From assembly GCA_910586445.1 (NCBI GenBank), contig CAJUHV010000013.1:63781-71946 (forward strand): 8,166 bases of DNA. Direction: 5' to 3'. The stretch's first letter is position 1, and each line of letters opens with the position of its first letter. The notes under the pieces are model-generated. The model did no database searches, was not told the DNA's origin, and saw nothing but the letters and a program-made list of their open reading frames with translations. The DNA comes from an uncultured Eubacterium sp. (lineage in GTDB: Bacteria; Bacillota; Clostridia; Lachnospirales; Lachnospiraceae). Shown here in pieces: positions 6,795 through 8,166 of the stretch. Both the position numbers and the translations under genes were made by a program.

Positions 6795-6939
6795 ATATTT
6801 TGATTTTGATGAATTACTAAAGAATGTATCTTCTCTTACAAAAACACAGATGGTGTTATCCAGTGATTTTGTGGGCAGAGGGTATCATATTTCGGATAGA
6901 GATAGACTGGAAACAAAAATACATAGATTGTTTGAATAA
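6793..6939 (+). pseudogene. C-terminal continuation of the PLD-like protein in the +1 frame
   Basis: Skipping the single T at 6792 joins ...DILLYV directly to KYFDFDELLKNV and continues for 48 residues to the TAA at 6937-6939, giving a 333-residue product. The segment is acidic then basic (SDRDRLETKIHRLFE) and I do not recognise a domain. The same frame can also be read from an ATG at 6733, but that ATG lies inside the PLD gene and has no evident ribosome site. Most likely a one-base indel in the last part of the gene; a programmed +1 shift at GTT-TAA-A is possible but lacks an obvious upstream stimulatory signal. Confidence 0.45.
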
Positions 6940-6975
6940 TGATAAAATAGAAGATGTTATGAGAAAGGGGATCTT

Positions 6976-7587
6976 ATGGCAATAACACAGATTGCATTTA
7001 AAATACCACCGGAAATACAAGCAGGAATTGATGCAGGTGCATTATTACGGTTTGGCGGAGTGGTTCGAGATAGGGCGGGGCATATTGTGAAACATCTGGA
7101 GGAAGTTTCTATGCCAGAAGCGGATAACAGTGCGGGAGAAAATACGGTTGTTCAATTTGCAAAAAAGAATAAATATTTTATCATTGGAATTGCGATTGCA
7201 GCAATAGCAGCAGGGGTTATCTATGTTGTGGTTAAAAATAAGAAAAACAAAGAAGAACGGATTCCGAAGTGTGTGGCTGATTTTAATGAATCATTTGCTG
7301 AATATGTAGATTCGATTAAAATGGGAGCTGTAAGCGAGAAAAAAATTGATAAAGTTATGATAGCGTTAGAAGAAATAAAAAGGAATCAAGAGAAAGAAAC
7401 AATCACCATAACATTTTCTGTCGAAAATATTAGTCTTTTACTTGGCATGGTAAGAGACTATACGATGAAGTTTGCAGAAGCAAATTCATTTGAAACACTG
7501 GAAGAAGATATAAAAGAGTATGATGAAATAGACGGATTACAACATTATTTGAAAATACAGAAACAGATATTTGAAAAATGTGCATGA
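6976..7587 (+). CDS. Single-pass membrane protein of unknown function, conserved-looking N-terminal block
   Basis: 203 residues, with a strong ribosome site (AAAGGGG at 6964-6970, five bases before the ATG). Residues 1-43 form a compact block (IPPEIQAGIDAGALLRFGGVVRD...HIVKHL) that resembles the start of other small bacterial proteins of unknown role; this is recollection, not a search result. One membrane segment follows at about 68-86 (YFIIGIAIAAIAAGVIYVVV), with lysines on both sides (KKNK before, KNKKNK after), so topology is uncertain. The remaining 110 residues are charged and probably helical (for example the 126-140 and 170-200 stretches). There is no signal peptide and no catalytic motif. 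It starts 36 bases after the PLD frame ends, so it is probably in the same transcript, and it shares that gene's low GC. A membrane-anchored effector or anchor is a guess from context. Confidence 0.75.
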   Translation: MAITQIAFKIPPEIQAGIDAGALLRFGGVVRDRAGHIVKHLEEVSMPEADNSAGENTVVQFAKKNKYFIIGIAIAAIAAGVIYVVVKNKKNKEERIPKCVADFNESFAEYVDSIKMGAVSEKKIDKVMIALEEIKRNQEKETITITFSVENISLLLGMVRDYTMKFAEANSFETLEEDIKEYDEIDGLQHYLKIQKQIFEKCA

Positions 7588-7624
7588 AATAAGACATTTC
7601 AGACTGAGAAGAAAGTAGGATATC

Positions 7625-8149
7625 ATGGATAGAAACGTGAATATTATTGTTGGCCTGAATGGCGAGAAGATTGTCCTGATCAACGATATCCGTTTTAAGG
7701 GCAAAAAGCGGGAAGACTGGAAAGAGGTGGAGAGCTATCTTAAAGAGTATGTCGGGGAATTTTACGAGATTGCGGAAACCTCCGAGAAGATATTCATTTC
7801 CAGCAGCTTCCCGGATGAATACGCCGGTTCAGAGAGCAGGCTTGCCTTAAAAGGGGCTGTTGCAAAGGCCAAAGCCAATGCAGCGCAGGGGATACCGGAG
7901 CTGATCCAGATCGCTACGAATGGGGAGTATTCGGAGAATACGAAAAAGAAGCATGAGAAAGACGCTAAATATGGCTGGTATCGGTATGATGTACGGTTTG
8001 CCTTGCCAGTATATGATGATAAGAGCGGCGAGGTCTGCCGGTACAATATCTTCTTTGCCCGGATGCTGGTGCGCCATGATGCGGATGGGAAAAAGTATCT
8101 TTATGACCTGTTGGCAATAAAAAAAGAAACGAGCAGCCCGCTTGAGTAA
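7625..8149 (+). CDS. LPD3/BECR-like polyvalent-protein or toxin-module protein
   Basis: 174 residues. I recognise the pattern, from memory, as one found alone or at the C terminus of large polyvalent proteins on Firmicute phages and conjugative elements: IFISSSFPDEYAGS (57-70), a helix of Ala/Lys with ANAAQ..PELIQIA (84-97), KKHEKDAKYGWYRYDVRFALPVY (108-130), and a C terminus with YNIFFARMLVRHDADGKKYLYDL (140-162) ending IKKETSSPLE. Such modules have been grouped with large polyvalent protein-associated domains or the Barnase-EndoU-ColicinE5/D-RelE nuclease fold; which one applies here needs a profile search. Catalytic residues cannot be assigned; the conserved His110, Tyr119/121, Arg120/124 and His151 are candidates. 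The ATG follows AGGA (7617-7620). It starts 37 bases after the membrane-protein gene but is much richer in GC, so it likely has a separate origin. No immunity gene is visible before the window ends. Confidence 0.65.
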   Translation: MDRNVNIIVGLNGEKIVLINDIRFKGKKREDWKEVESYLKEYVGEFYEIAETSEKIFISSSFPDEYAGSESRLALKGAVAKAKANAAQGIPELIQIATNGEYSENTKKKHEKDAKYGWYRYDVRFALPVYDDKSGEVCRYNIFFARMLVRHDADGKKYLYDLLAIKKETSSPLE

Positions 8150-8166
8150 AAACTGTACGGTGAAAA

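Noticed and set aside
6733..6939. Separate 68-residue gene starting at the ATG at 6733
   Set aside because: It overlaps the PLD gene and lacks a ribosome site; its last 48 codons are better explained as the shifted continuation of the PLD protein.
5405..8166. tRNA gene, integrase or direct repeats marking an attachment site
   Set aside because: I looked for these to support an element boundary and saw none; the boundary is inferred from composition only.

Overview
The window looks like a chromosomal stretch of a Gram-positive gut Firmicute, probably of the Lachnospiraceae (Blautia/Ruminococcus-like). That placement is inference: it rests on Shine-Dalgarno starts, consensus sigma-A promoters, a cytoplasmic GH2 beta-galactosidase, a LarE with a three-cysteine pattern and an oligopeptide-type permease. 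I ran no searches.

Layout. Bases 1-1008 hold the 3' part of larE (sulfur insertion for the nickel-pincer cofactor of lactate racemase-type enzymes). Its visible N terminus is an unusual Lys/Glu/Gln tandem-repeat extension. A near-consensus promoter at 1019-1047 then drives a complete 1031-residue LacZ-type beta-galactosidase (1081-4176) that keeps all the catalytic and metal-site residues I could place, and carries a 48-bp in-frame internal duplication. Just after its stop codon lies a 12-bp A-rich repeat that stays in frame and would encode Lys/Gln. A convergent intergenic inverted repeat (4249-4413) then separates it from a minus-strand DppC/OppC-type permease (4415-5404, TTG start), which has its own promoter but no visible partner subunits.

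Bases 5405-5936 have no convincing gene. Within this gap the sequence turns AT-rich and a new plus-strand unit begins: a promoter (5845-5873); a single-HKD phospholipase D-like nuclease protein (5937-6794) whose C-terminal continuation lies in the +1 frame (6793-6939); a 203-residue single-pass membrane protein (6976-7587); and a 174-residue protein (7625-8149) resembling the C-terminal modules of large polyvalent proteins and toxins on phages and conjugative elements. The last gene is clearly more GC-rich than the two before it, so the unit looks mosaic. Gaps of 36-37 bp suggest co-transcription.

The left half (larE, lacZ, permease) reads as ordinary metabolic core. The right part (about 5800 to the end) reads as an acquired accessory or genetic-conflict cassette: nuclease plus membrane protein plus toxin-like module. 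That is the best candidate here for an undescribed system, but its function is inference only. A second theme is repeat expansion in multiples of three bases at three places: the LarE N terminus, inside LacZ, and directly after the LacZ stop.
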